64,000 bases of DNA from Paenibacillus gyeongsangnamensis (GCF_027533625.1 NZ_JAQAGZ010000005.1:186001-250000), one strand, 5' to 3'; positions 28,983-38,294 are shown, counted from the stretch's first letter. The notes: generated by a model not told the origin, from the letters alone. Program-made: numbers and translations.

Positions 28983-29858
28983 ATGAAAACTTTCAAAAAG
29001 GTGTACATCGAAATTACGAGCGTATGCAATTTGGCGTGCAGTTTCTGCCCGCAGACGGCAAGGGCGAAAAATTTCATCAAGCTGAATACGTTCAATCACA
29101 TACTCGATCAGATCAAGCCTCATACGAATCATATCTACCTGCACGTGAAGGGCGAGCCCTTGCTGCATCCGAAGATTGACGAGCTGCTGGACGCCAGCCA
29201 CGAGAAGGGCTTCAAGGTCAATATCACGACGAACGGCACCTTGATACAGAAATCGAAGCACAAGCTGCTGGGCAAGCCGGCGCTGCGCCAGATGAACTTC
29301 TCGCTGCACAGCTTTGACGGTCATGAGGGATCGACGGACCGCGAGGGCTACCTGAGGGAAATTTTATCGTTCGTCCGCGAAGCCGCCGAGCATAAGATCA
29401 TCTTCTCGTTCCGGCTGTGGAATCTGACGAAGGACAACGCGACGAACCTGGAGCGAAGCCGCAACCGGGCCACACTGGAAATCATCGAGAAGGAATTCGG
29501 TCTGGACTACCGCATCGAGGAGAAGGTCGTCCCCGGCAGCGGCGTCAAGATCGCCGACCGGGTCTATCTCAATCAGGACCACGAGTTCGAGTGGCCCAGC
29601 CTGGATGCGCCGGAGGACGACGGCGTCGGCTTCTGTTACGCGCTGCGCAGCCAGGCGGCCGTGCTCGTGGACGGCACGGTCGTGCCCTGCTGCCTGGACG
29701 GCGAAGGGGTCATTAATCTGGGCAACGTCCATACGACGCCGTTCTCGGAGATCGTCGAAGGGGAGCGGGCGAACAACCTTTACTACGGCTTCTCCGAACG
29801 GAAAGCGGTGGAGGAGCTGTGCCGGAAGTGCGGGTACCGCAAGCGGTTCGGGGCTTAA
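28983..29858 (+). CDS. radical SAM/SPASM domain protein
   Basis: 291 residues. The radical SAM cluster motif is Cys15-x3-Cys19-x2-Cys22 (CNLACSFCPQ), followed by a GEPLLHP segment and ITTNGTLI. The C-terminal part has PCCLDGEGVINLGNVHTTPFSEI and LCRKCGYRKRF, a SPASM-like extension that should hold an auxiliary iron-sulfur cluster. This resembles SPASM enzymes that act on peptides or small metabolites. No precursor peptide gene is apparent nearby, so the substrate is unknown. It has its own extended -10 promoter and a terminator. Confidence 0.88.
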   Translation: MKTFKKVYIEITSVCNLACSFCPQTARAKNFIKLNTFNHILDQIKPHTNHIYLHVKGEPLLHPKIDELLDASHEKGFKVNITTNGTLIQKSKHKLLGKPALRQMNFSLHSFDGHEGSTDREGYLREILSFVREAAEHKIIFSFRLWNLTKDNATNLERSRNRATLEIIEKEFGLDYRIEEKVVPGSGVKIADRVYLNQDHEFEWPSLDAPEDDGVGFCYALRSQAAVLVDGTVVPCCLDGEGVINLGNVHTTPFSEIVEGERANNLYYGFSERKAVEELCRKCGYRKRFGA

Positions 29859-29882
29859 CCGGAAAGCGCGTGTTCTATTGGC

Positions 29883-29907
29883 CGGGGCGCGGTGAGCCCC
29901 GTTTTTT
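29883..29907 (+). terminator. intrinsic terminator after radical SAM gene
   Basis: CGGGGC / GCCCCG with a seven-base loop, followed by six T. Confidence 0.88.
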
Positions 29908-30042
29908 GCGCGGGCTGTCCTGCAGGCAAGGGAAGCCCGACCCAACCGATATACTGTTCCATGCGCTTGGGTTGGGGCAGGAGGAAAAGCAGCGAATTTC
30001 ATATTTGTCATCAGCTTAAAACAACTTGCCGCTTTCGGAAGG
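29908..30042 (+). other. non-coding spacer with second hairpin/T-tract
   Basis: No start site or gene is visible. Near 30019-30050 AACAACTT pairs with AAGGTTGTT around GCCGCTTTCGG, and a run of seven T follows. This looks like a terminator left upstream of the SLH remnant and directly abuts its open frame. Confidence 0.45.
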
Positions 30043-30714
30043 TTGTTTTTTTATGTGCGAAGGCTCATTTCAATCTGCAATGGAACGACGATCAACGGAA
30101 CAATCGAAGTGACGATCAAACGTCCGGGCAACAGCATTTACGCAGTCGTGCAATCGTCCAAGACGTTCGATGACTTGAAGGGGCATTGGGCAAAGAGCGA
30201 TATCGAGCTGCTCGCCTCGAAATTAGTGGTAAACGGAACAACGGCTGAGACCTTTGCTCCGGATACACGAATTACGCGTGCGGAATTTGCCGCGCTGCTC
30301 GTACGGGCAGCAGGTCTGACGGAGGCGGCGGTAACGGACTTCTCCGATGTGCAGTCGACCGATTGGTTCGCCGGAGCCGTAGGAGCAGCCTCCAAGGCGG
30401 GTCTAATCGAAGGCACAGGCGAAGGCAAGTTCCAGCCGAATGCGACGATTACCCGCGAGCAGAAGGCGGTAATGATCTTCCGTGCCATGAAGCTGGCCGG
30501 GAAGCAGAGCGATACGGATGCCAAGAAGCTGAATGCCTTCAAGGACAGCTCCACCCTCTCCAGTTGGTCGAAGGATGCCGTTGCAGGCGCGGTGAACGCG
30601 GGAATCGTGAGCGGCGTAACCGACAGCACGTTCGTGCCGGCCGGCCAAGCGACCCGCGCGGAAGCCGCGGTCATGCTGAAGCGGCTGCTGAAATTCGTAG
30701 AGTTCATCAATTAA
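30043..30714 (+). pseudogene. SLH-domain protein remnant (C-terminal part only)
   Basis: The open frame translates to three consecutive S-layer homology repeats (about residues 40-100, 100-165 and 165-220; FDDLKGHWAKSDIELLASK, FSDVQSTDWFAGAV, FKDSSTLSSWSKDAV) preceded by NGTTINGTIEVTIKRPGNS, the linker that in Paenibacillus S-layer proteins joins a large extracellular domain to the SLH anchor. No signal peptide, no ribosome binding site and no proper start exist: the frame emerges from a hairpin with a T tract. The intact parent would bind secondary cell-wall polymer. I read it as the 3' remnant of a deleted surface-protein gene. Confidence 0.75.
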
Positions 30715-30728
30715 CGGGCTGCACCCCA

Positions 30729-30762
30729 GAAACCGTTCCTTTATCCGGAACGGTTTCTTTTT
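30729..30762 (+). terminator. intrinsic terminator after SLH remnant
   Basis: A perfect 11-bp stem (GAAACCGTTCC / GGAACGGTTTC) with a seven-base loop is followed by five T. Confidence 0.92.
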
Positions 30763-30864
30763 ATGTGAGGGAAGAGCGGGCTTTCAGCGTTCGCTTTTCT
30801 AATCGGCAGGTGATTGTGCTACAATGGAAGGCAAAACCGTTCATTAGCAGCGAGGAGTGACAGG

Positions 30865-31260
30865 ATGGAAGCATCGCTCGATATCATCGTCCGTTCCACG
30901 GAAATCGACGTGAACGGCCATGTGAACAACGCCAAATATTTGGAGTACCTGGAGTGGGGACGCGAGGAATGGTACGAGAATGCCGAGCTGCCTTACGAAG
31001 CGTTCCTGAAGCTCGGCATTCAAACCGTCACGGTCAATATCAACATCAATTACCGGCGGGAGTGCAGGCAGGGGGACCTGCTGACGATCCGGACTTATCC
31101 GGGCCGGGCAGGACGTTCAAGCTACGTGTTCAAGCAGGAAATACGCAATGATCGCGGAGAGCTGTGCGCCGATGCGGAGGTCACCAGCGTGACGATGGAC
31201 ATGGCGACCCGCACGGGACGGGAAATGCCGGAAGAACTGCGAAGCCGGTTCCCCGTTTAA
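30865..31260 (+). CDS. acyl-CoA thioesterase, 4HBT hot-dog fold
   Basis: 131 residues from ATG 30865 (GAGGAG upstream). The hot-dog signature DVNGHVNNAKYLEYLEWG with the catalytic Asp/Asn region near residue 16, followed by NINYRRECRQGDLLTIRTY, is that of the 4-hydroxybenzoyl-CoA thioesterase/FadM group. It should hydrolyse short or medium acyl-CoA in the cytoplasm. It is a single-gene unit, convergent with the germination gene next to it. Confidence 0.88.
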   Translation: MEASLDIIVRSTEIDVNGHVNNAKYLEYLEWGREEWYENAELPYEAFLKLGIQTVTVNININYRRECRQGDLLTIRTYPGRAGRSSYVFKQEIRNDRGELCADAEVTSVTMDMATRTGREMPEELRSRFPV

Positions 31261-31294
31261 TCCCATACAGTGTAATTCCCATAAATACTATAAA

Positions 31295-31327
31295 ACAAGC
31301 GTCTCCCTGTACATGGGGGACGCTTGT
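31295..31327 (-). terminator. terminator between convergent genes
   Basis: ACAAGCGTCTCCC / GGGGGACGCTTGT form a near-perfect stem. On the minus strand it is followed by TTTTAT, so it mainly serves the YaaH-like gene, and it may also stop the thioesterase transcript. Confidence 0.82.
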
Positions 31328-31332
31328 TGTCG

Positions 31333-32604
31333 TTACATCAGCTTCTTCACCCTGAAGTTGTCGGCGAGCAGGAGCCAGTTCTGCGGGAACGGATACCCGA
31401 GCACCCAGTAGCTGATGCCGCGCAAGTTGTACTGCTTCGCCAAATCAAACTTCGCTTGAGCGCTTCTTGCATCCTCGAACCATACCTCGTGCAGCCGCCC
31501 ATGCGCATCCGTATAACGGTAATAGGGAGACTGGGCCTTCGGATCGTAATGAATCTCCGCCCCATATTGAACGGCCCGGAGGACGGCCGCCTGCGGACTG
31601 AACGTTTCGGCTTCCTGTCCCTTCACATGCGGCAGAACCCAATCCCGGGCGTACAGCTCGAAGCCCATCATAATTTTATTCCTTGGAATGTCCGTTACGG
31701 CGTAGTCGAGGACGGCCTTAATTTCGTTAATCGGAGAGATCGCTTGAGGAGGGCCGAACCGGTAGCCCCACTCATACGTCATCAGCACGACAAAGTCGAG
31801 AAGGGCTCCATGTACGGGATAATCGTGCGCCTCATAAAGCACGCCCGTCTGGGTAGCGCTGGTTTTGGGAGCGAGCGAGGAGGAGGCGAAGAAGTTCTCC
31901 GCATGCATCCGCGCCGCCGTTTTGCGTATAAAATCGCTATACAGCTCCCGGTCGGCCGGCAGGATGTTCTCGAAGTCGACGTTCAGCCCACGGTAGCCTT
32001 TGCTCTTCATCGTCTCTACAATATTGTCCAGCGCCTTATTCGAAATTTCGGGGCTGCTTAGAATGATGTGAGCGCTGTTGGAGCCCGGCTCGGTGGCGGT
32101 GAAATTCGTTACGGCCATCATCGGCACGGTGCGTGTCGACTGAGCCGCTTGTATCAAAGGCACATCGTTCGGTGGCTCGAGGCTGCCGTCCGCCTTGATT
32201 TTGTACCCGAACGGGGCCAAATAGGTCAGATGACCTCCGATGTCCCGTACTTCGGCAGCCCCGGCCGGGTTAAACTCCGTGGTGAATGCATTTACTTCAA
32301 TGAGCGGCTTCGGCTTCTGCGGAAGATTGAGCACGAGACCGGGGTAGAGCTGGTTAGGATTAACCCCGGGATTGGCCTGGATTAAGGCTTGGACGGTTGT
32401 GCCGAAACGCTGGGCGATCTGCCACAGGGTATCGCCCGGCCGGACGGTATAGCGAGGAGGCGCAGGGATGACGAGCGCCTGCCCGATCGTAACCTTGCTC
32501 GGATCGGGGAGCGCGTTAGCCGCCGCGATCTGCTGGACCGTAACGCCGTACATATTGGAGAGCAGCCACAAATTCTCTCCTTTGGAAATTACATGGATTA
32601 GCAC
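31333..32604 (-). CDS. yaaH: LysM-GH18 spore germination protein (YaaH-like)
   Basis: 423 residues from GTG 32604, chosen because AGAAGGTG lies just upstream and the product then starts directly with the first LysM (MLIHVISKGENLWLLSNMYG), as in B. subtilis YaaH. Two LysM repeats cover about 1-48 and 49-98 (YTVRPGDTLWQIAQRFG). A GH18 catalytic domain follows, with GLNVDFENILPADR containing the catalytic DxE, YEWGYRFGPPQAISPI and GISYWVLGYPFP. YaaH is a spore-coat N-acetylglucosaminidase needed for germination on cortex peptidoglycan. A longer frame upstream to 32742 has no start signal. Confidence 0.9.
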   Translation of the reverse strand: MLIHVISKGENLWLLSNMYGVTVQQIAAANALPDPSKVTIGQALVIPAPPRYTVRPGDTLWQIAQRFGTTVQALIQANPGVNPNQLYPGLVLNLPQKPKPLIEVNAFTTEFNPAGAAEVRDIGGHLTYLAPFGYKIKADGSLEPPNDVPLIQAAQSTRTVPMMAVTNFTATEPGSNSAHIILSSPEISNKALDNIVETMKSKGYRGLNVDFENILPADRELYSDFIRKTAARMHAENFFASSSLAPKTSATQTGVLYEAHDYPVHGALLDFVVLMTYEWGYRFGPPQAISPINEIKAVLDYAVTDIPRNKIMMGFELYARDWVLPHVKGQEAETFSPQAAVLRAVQYGAEIHYDPKAQSPYYRYTDAHGRLHEVWFEDARSAQAKFDLAKQYNLRGISYWVLGYPFPQNWLLLADNFRVKKLM

Positions 32605-32867
32605 GGAATGCACCTTCTTTTTTTCAGGATGATCTAAGGTACTGTATTCCGCGAATGCCCAGAAGGTGTCAACGAATTCAAGCGCCCAGCCGTATTGGGG
32701 GATTCGGAGAAACCGGAGTAGCTTGGTTATTATTGGATACAATAGGTGGGGAGTTTTTAGGATTGAAATAAAAATATTTAATAGCTATACTAAAATAAGT
32801 TAGTGAAAAACGATGATGAAAACGGACGAGGAGATCGTCCGCGGTGAGGACCAGGAGGGGCAAAACG

Positions 32868-33752
32868 ATGCCGAATGTCATTCAGGATACGCCGTTTACG
32901 ATTCACCCGCATACGGGAATCGGTCTGGTGAAGCTGCGAGTCAGCGATTTGAAGCGATCGATCGCTTTTTACCGCGAGGCGGTAGGACTCCAAGTGTTGA
33001 AGGAAGGGAGCGGCTCGGCGGAGCTTACGGCGGACGGGGAGCGTCCGCTGGTGCTGCTGGAGGAAATCCCGGATGCGGTCAAGCTTCCCCGCCGTTCCGC
33101 GGCTGGACTGTATCATTATGCGCTTCTGGTTCCAACCCGGGAAGCGCTCGGTCTTGCTCTGCGGAATCTGATCCGCACCGGCATCCATATCGGGCAAGCG
33201 GACCATCTCGTCAGCGAAGCGCTCTATATTGCCGATCCCGACAATAACGGAATCGAAATCTATGCCGACCGGCCGCGGCCTGCTTGGAGCTGGGACGAGC
33301 GCGGGGAGGTCCGAATGGCGGTTGACCCGATCGATTGGGACGGTTTGCTCGACTTGGCGGAAGGCAAGGAATGGACAGGGCTGCCGGAGGGCACGATCAT
33401 CGGACACATCCACCTTCACGTCTCGGATCTCGCGAGGTCGCGCAGCTTCTATAACGGGGTGATGGGCTTCGACGTGACGGCGCATATGGACGATTCCGCC
33501 CTGTTCCTGTCCGCCGGGGGCTATCATCACCACATCGGGCTGAACGTCTGGGCCGGCGTCGGGGCAGCGCTCGCTCCACAGGCGGCTGCAGGTTTGTCGT
33601 ACTACACGATAGAGCTGCCGGAGCCGGAAGCCCTTGAAAAGGTAATTGGTCGGCTGGAGGCGGCGGGTCTTCCTTTCAAGCGGGAAGGAACGGCCGTTAT
33701 CGTTCAAGATCCTTCCGGGATCACGCTTCATCTTGTTCTTCGAGCGGTGTAG
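32868..33752 (+). CDS. VOC family protein (two glyoxalase-like domains)
   Basis: 294 residues from ATG 32868 (AGGAGGGG upstream). It contains two vicinal-oxygen-chelate domains: the first (about 15-125) with GLVKLRVSDLKRSIAFYREAVG, HYALLVPT and DPDNNGIEIYAD, the second (about 168-290) with GHIHLHVSDLARSRSFYNGVMG and HHIGLNVWAG. His and Glu at the expected metal positions are present. The arrangement resembles CatE/YfiE-type catechol 2,3-dioxygenase-like proteins. Substrate is unknown. A single-gene unit. Confidence 0.87.
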   Translation: MPNVIQDTPFTIHPHTGIGLVKLRVSDLKRSIAFYREAVGLQVLKEGSGSAELTADGERPLVLLEEIPDAVKLPRRSAAGLYHYALLVPTREALGLALRNLIRTGIHIGQADHLVSEALYIADPDNNGIEIYADRPRPAWSWDERGEVRMAVDPIDWDGLLDLAEGKEWTGLPEGTIIGHIHLHVSDLARSRSFYNGVMGFDVTAHMDDSALFLSAGGYHHHIGLNVWAGVGAALAPQAAAGLSYYTIELPEPEALEKVIGRLEAAGLPFKREGTAVIVQDPSGITLHLVLRAV

Positions 33753-33774
33753 TTCTTTTCCATAACCATCTACC

Positions 33775-33806
33775 AAGGCACCCTGCAACCCATGCAGAGG
33801 TGCCTT
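33775..33806 (+). terminator. probable terminator after VOC gene
   Basis: AAGGCACC / GGTGCCTT enclose CTGC...TGCAG, giving a stable stem. The T tract (CTTAGTCT) is poor. Confidence 0.6.
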
Positions 33807-33915
33807 CTTAGTCTATTAAATTACAGAATTCTACAGGATTTTCACTTTTTTCGCCGAATATGTACCATAAATAACCAGATCGTTCAACCGGATCTGCAGA
33901 AGAGGAGCTGTCACC

Positions 33916-35370
33916 TTGACCTTCCGGAAACCCTATCGGATGATATTTGCGGCTGCCGCCGTCATGCTTATCTGCTTCTCCCGTCTCGCATCGGCAGCCG
34001 AGCCGCCCATTGCGCACGAGCACCGTCAAGTCCAATCGAACGGCGCAACGTACACTCTTGATATCATCCGCGTCAATCTTAAGGATCCGACGATTCAAGT
34101 GAAAGCCGTGGCCGCGAACCGCGAGCTCGGAAGCGTGGAGAAATTCAGCGACATGCTGGCGGATAACGATGCGGCCGCCGGCATCAACGGTACGTTCTTC
34201 GATGCCTTCACGGAGGATATATCCTACCGGACGCCCTATGGCCTCGTCATGAATAACAACGATTTGTTATACAGCGGGGATAAGGAAACGTCCATTACCG
34301 TCTCGACGGATAAAGAAGCGTCGGTCCAGCGGCTGCAGGTGAACAGCACGGTGAGGGCGGGGAGCTGGAGCTCGCTCCTGGCCGGCGTCGACGTATACTA
34401 TGGCGACGTTCCTCATAGCGCTTGGCTGTTCACCAAGGACTACGGGGACGACCTGTCGTATCCTGGGGTGAAAATCGTCGTCGGACCGGACGGCAAGGTC
34501 GCTTCCGTGACCGCTGAAGGGACGGCGGCGATTCCGGCCGGAGGGAAGGTACTGCTCCTTTCCTCCGACTTCACGTTCGACCGTACAATCAAGATCGTAA
34601 AGGCCGGCGATAAATTCAGCGTGAGCCAGACCGTCACGAACCTCGATACGAAAGCGAGTGTGCCGATCGATCAGGTACGGATGGCGATCGGAGCCGGACC
34701 GAAGCTGGTGACGGAGGGCCGGGTCGATCTTGATTTCGAGCGGGACCGGTTCAACGATCCGCTGGTCACGGAGAGGCCGAATGTCCGAAGCTTCGCGGGA
34801 GTGGATCAGGAAGGCAAGCTTGTCTTCGGGACCGTCTCGTACTGCACGATCGAACAAATGGCGGATGTGATGGTGGAGATCGGGATGAAGGACGCCATCA
34901 ACCTGGATGGCGGAGCCAGCTCCGCGCTGTACTACAAGGGGCGGATGCTGCGGGCGCCCGGCAGGCTGCTCAGCAACGCGCTGATCGTCCGGCAGACGGC
35001 TAGTCCGCAGGTGCAGCTGCAGGTGAACGGGCAATCCGTAGGCAACTACTACGGCTATGTCGATCAAGACGTGACCATGGTGCCTTTCCGGGTGCTCTTG
35101 AACCGTTTGAAGGAGGAGTACCGCTGGGACGGGGCAACATCGAGCCTTTCCATAACAAAGGATAAGGCCAAGCTTGAGGTAAGTCTCGGCAGCAGATCAG
35201 CGTCCGTGAACGGCCGTACGGTGACGATGGACGCAGAGCCTCAGATCGTGGACGGGCATCTATACGTGCCGCTGCGCTTCGTAGCGGAAGCCCTAGGCGC
35301 CCAGGTCGACTGGAATGGCGATCTGTACCGGGCTAACGTGAAGCCAAGCGAGTCGCAAGACGCCAAATAA
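33916..35370 (+). CDS. secreted phosphodiester glycosidase (NagPA) with stalk domain
   Basis: 484 residues from TTG 33916, preceded by GAGGAG. A cleavable signal peptide (AAAAVMLICFSRLASAAEP) sends it out of the cell. The NagPA domain (PF09992, about 45-355) shows AAGINGTFFDAFT, RTPYGLVMNN, MAIGAGPKLVTEGR, VRSFAGVDQEGKLVFGTV and the late AINLDGGASSALYYKG. The last 110 residues are a copper-amine-oxidase-like stalk domain (VDQDVTMVPFRVLLNRL ... YVPLRFVAEALGAQVDW) that often mediates wall attachment. NagPA proteins cleave phosphodiester-linked sugars, for example in teichoic-acid-like polymers. It lies 52 nt before the O-acyltransferase pair, suggesting action on the same polymer. Confidence 0.9.
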   Translation: MTFRKPYRMIFAAAAVMLICFSRLASAAEPPIAHEHRQVQSNGATYTLDIIRVNLKDPTIQVKAVAANRELGSVEKFSDMLADNDAAAGINGTFFDAFTEDISYRTPYGLVMNNNDLLYSGDKETSITVSTDKEASVQRLQVNSTVRAGSWSSLLAGVDVYYGDVPHSAWLFTKDYGDDLSYPGVKIVVGPDGKVASVTAEGTAAIPAGGKVLLLSSDFTFDRTIKIVKAGDKFSVSQTVTNLDTKASVPIDQVRMAIGAGPKLVTEGRVDLDFERDRFNDPLVTERPNVRSFAGVDQEGKLVFGTVSYCTIEQMADVMVEIGMKDAINLDGGASSALYYKGRMLRAPGRLLSNALIVRQTASPQVQLQVNGQSVGNYYGYVDQDVTMVPFRVLLNRLKEEYRWDGATSSLSITKDKAKLEVSLGSRSASVNGRTVTMDAEPQIVDGHLYVPLRFVAEALGAQVDWNGDLYRANVKPSESQDAK

Positions 35371-35421
35371 GCGGGCGGTTCCGCCGTTATCCGCTTAACC
35401 TTCGGAGAGGAGCGCCACAGC

Positions 35422-36834
35422 GTGGTTTTTTCCAGCTTGATTTTCCTGTATTTGTTTCTGCCCATGCTCCTTGCGGTTTATTTTCTTTCGGGCCGCATGG
35501 CTTACCGCAACGCGGTACTGATCGTATTCTCGTTCGCCTTCTACGCTTGGGGCGAGCCCGTATGGATTGTGCTGCTTATCGCCTGCGCTTTCCTCGGCTA
35601 TCTGTTCGCTCTCGCCATCGAGAAGTACCGAGGGACGCGGCTCGCGAAGCCGCTCTTCGTCCTGTCCGTCGCGGTCAACCTGCTCGTGCTCTGTTATTTC
35701 AAATATACCGGCTTCCTGCTGGACAATATGAGCGCACTGCTGCATTGGAATCTGCCGCATCAGGAGATCGGGCTGCCGATCGGCATTTCGTTCTTCACCT
35801 TCGAGATCATCTCGTACATGGCGGACGTGTACAAGGGAACGCTCAAAGCGCCGAGATCGCCCGCCCACATTTTTCTGTACGTTTCCTTCTTCCCGCACCT
35901 GATTGCCGGTCCCATTATCCGGTATGTCGATATCGAGGAGCAGATGAAGTCCCGCCCGTTCTCGCTGAGCCTGTTCTCGGAGGGCGTCACCCGGTTTATG
36001 ATCGGCCTCGGCAAAAAGGTCATCATCGCCAACACCATCGGCGAGCATGTGACGAATTTGCTGCAGCACGGCGGAGCCGGGACGCACAGCGTGCTCGGGG
36101 CCTGGTTCGGGATCGCGCTCTTTGCGCTGCAAATTTATTTCGACTTCTCCGGCTACTCGGATATGGCGATCGGTCTCGGCAAGATGTTCGGCTTCACCCT
36201 GCGCGAAAATTTCCACTACCCGTACGTTTCCCGGTCGGCGTCGGAATTTTGGAGAAGGTGGAATATCTCGCTTGGAAGCTTCTTCCGCGATTATGTCTAC
36301 ATTCCGCTTGGCGGAAACCGCCGCTTGTACCTCCGCAACCTGTTCGTCGTCTGGTTCCTTACGGGGCTGTGGCACGGAGCCAGCTGGAACTTTATCGTGT
36401 GGGGCCTTTACTTCGGATTGCTGATCTGGCTCGAGCGGGCGTTCCTGTCGCGGCTGCTGGAGGCGGCCCCACGGCTTGTGTCCCATACGTATTTGACCGC
36501 GGCTATGCTGATCGGCTGGGTCTGGTTTTATTACACCGACCTGAGCGAGGGGCTCGGCCTGATCCAGGTCATGTTCGGTGCGACCGGGAAGCCGCTCGCG
36601 AATGTGGAGCTCGGGATCGTGTTCTACGATAACCTGCTCATCTTCCTCCTCGCTGCCATCGGGGCGACGCCTCTGCCGGCCTTCCTGGCGCGGAGAATCA
36701 TAGACCTCCTCCGCTTGCAGGATACTGCGCTCGGACGGACATTGGTGCCGGTCATGAATTTCGGCCTATTCGCTGTCTCTACGCTGCTGCTCGTGGGCAG
36801 CACCTACAATCCGTTTCTCTACTACCGGTTTTAA
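35422..36834 (+). CDS. MBOAT O-acyltransferase (AlgI-like)
   Basis: 470 residues from GTG 35422 (GGAGAGGAG upstream), about 11-12 membrane helices. AlgI/DltB-type MBOAT features are present: GLPIGISFFTFEIISYMADVYKG, FPHLIAGPIIRY, DFSGYSDMAIGLGKMFGF, NFHYPY, SEFWRRWNISLGSFFRDYVYIPLGG and the catalytic His in TGLWHGASWNFIVWG. Such proteins move acetyl groups across the membrane onto exopolysaccharides. The next gene, 12 nt downstream, encodes its usual DHHW/AlgJ-like extracellular partner. The polymer is unknown. Confidence 0.93.
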   Translation: MVFSSLIFLYLFLPMLLAVYFLSGRMAYRNAVLIVFSFAFYAWGEPVWIVLLIACAFLGYLFALAIEKYRGTRLAKPLFVLSVAVNLLVLCYFKYTGFLLDNMSALLHWNLPHQEIGLPIGISFFTFEIISYMADVYKGTLKAPRSPAHIFLYVSFFPHLIAGPIIRYVDIEEQMKSRPFSLSLFSEGVTRFMIGLGKKVIIANTIGEHVTNLLQHGGAGTHSVLGAWFGIALFALQIYFDFSGYSDMAIGLGKMFGFTLRENFHYPYVSRSASEFWRRWNISLGSFFRDYVYIPLGGNRRLYLRNLFVVWFLTGLWHGASWNFIVWGLYFGLLIWLERAFLSRLLEAAPRLVSHTYLTAAMLIGWVWFYYTDLSEGLGLIQVMFGATGKPLANVELGIVFYDNLLIFLLAAIGATPLPAFLARRIIDLLRLQDTALGRTLVPVMNFGLFAVSTLLLVGSTYNPFLYYRF

Positions 36835-36846
36835 AGGACGGAAGCC

Positions 36847-38217
36847 ATGCACAAATTGAACGTTTTCCTGTTTCTGATTCCGCTGTTCCTGCTGTCGCTG
36901 TACAATGCGGCCGTGCCGAACCGCCAGGACATCTCGCTGCTTGAGAAACGCGCGCTCAAGGCGCTGCCCCAATTCAGCTGGGAAGCTCTCCGGACGGGGA
37001 GTTATTTCCGGGATTATGACAATTACTTCGCCGACCATTTCGCCTTCCGGGACGCTTTCGTTCATGCGGGAAGCGCTTTGAAGGAGCTGCGCGGCATTCC
37101 GGCGGGGGATCAAGCCTCCATCGTCGTGCAGAAGGGCAACAACATGTTCCAGGACATGACGGCGGCAACCCCGCCCGCATCCGGCTTGGACAAGACAAGC
37201 GTAGCGTCCGGGACCTATGCTTCCGCCGCCGTTCCGGCTTCCGCTTCCGCGCTCGCGGATAGCCCGGCCCCGGCCTTGGCCCCGCAGTCTCAAGCCGCCA
37301 AAGACGAGAAGGGCCAGCTGGAAGGCACGGAATCGGATAAATACTTGGTGGTGAAGGACCGCGCCATGTCGCTCTTCAGCTATAACGACAGCGACGCGGA
37401 GGCTTATGCGAAGTCGCTGAATCTTTTTGCCGAGTCCATCGACCCGGGGGTGAAGGTGTATTCGCTGCTTGTTCCGTCGGCCGTCGAATTCCTGAATATG
37501 GACAAATACCGATCGCTCTCCGATTCGCAAAAGGACGCCATCGCCGGTGTCAACCGCCGGCTCTCCGGCCGGATCGTTCCTGTCGACGCCTATAAGCCGT
37601 TGGCTGATCATAGCAATGAATATACCTATTTCCGTACGGATCATCACTGGACCGCCTTGGGCGCCTATTATGCTTACAGGGCGTTCGCCGAGCGTACCGG
37701 GGAAACGGCCGTTCCGTTAAGCCGATATGATACGGCGGAGGTTCCGGGATTCCTTGGCAGCGCTTATGCCGCAACGCTCAACAAAAATTTGAAGAAAAAC
37801 CCGGATACGATCACGATCTACAAGCCTTTTGTTCCCCATCATTACACGCTCTACTGGTACGATGACGTGCCGCTAAAGCGCAATGTGGTGGACCCGGGCT
37901 ATGCGGGCAAAGAAGGGGGAGCCTACCAGGTGTTCCTGGAGGGAGATTCCCCTTGGGGACGCATTGAGACCGAGAACGCGAACGGGAAGCGACTCCTGGT
38001 CATCAAGGATTCCTACGGCAACCCGTTTATTCCGTTCCTGCTGCCGCATTATGAGCAGGTGCTGTTTTTGGATCTGCGGTACTTCAAGACGAATGTGCTC
38101 GATTTCGTGAAGGAACAGGGCATCACCGATGTGCTGTTCCTGGACGGCATCGCCGTGACCTCCTACGACGGCTACTCTGACCTGCTGCGCTCCAAGATGG
38201 GAACTGCGAAACGGTAA
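36847..38217 (+). CDS. DHHW/AlgJ-like protein (O-acetylation partner)
   Basis: 456 residues with one N-terminal membrane helix or signal (LNVFLFLIPLFLLSLYNA), so extracytoplasmic. YFRTDHHWTALGAYYAYRAF is the DHHW motif of the AlgJ/AlgX/SGNH-hydrolase group, and LLVIKDSYGNPFIPFL supplies the GDS-like serine context. An Ala/Pro/Ser-rich low-complexity stretch at about 105-155 links the N-terminal region to the rest. In this family the protein takes the acetyl group from the MBOAT partner and transfers it to sugar hydroxyls. It is translated 12 nt after the MBOAT gene. Confidence 0.9.
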   Translation: MHKLNVFLFLIPLFLLSLYNAAVPNRQDISLLEKRALKALPQFSWEALRTGSYFRDYDNYFADHFAFRDAFVHAGSALKELRGIPAGDQASIVVQKGNNMFQDMTAATPPASGLDKTSVASGTYASAAVPASASALADSPAPALAPQSQAAKDEKGQLEGTESDKYLVVKDRAMSLFSYNDSDAEAYAKSLNLFAESIDPGVKVYSLLVPSAVEFLNMDKYRSLSDSQKDAIAGVNRRLSGRIVPVDAYKPLADHSNEYTYFRTDHHWTALGAYYAYRAFAERTGETAVPLSRYDTAEVPGFLGSAYAATLNKNLKKNPDTITIYKPFVPHHYTLYWYDDVPLKRNVVDPGYAGKEGGAYQVFLEGDSPWGRIETENANGKRLLVIKDSYGNPFIPFLLPHYEQVLFLDLRYFKTNVLDFVKEQGITDVLFLDGIAVTSYDGYSDLLRSKMGTAKR

Positions 38218-38294
38218 GGTTGTGATTTCCGATTCCGATCGACTAGAATGGAGTTCAGAGGAAAGCCAAACCGATAACGATAGAGGGTGCCGCG

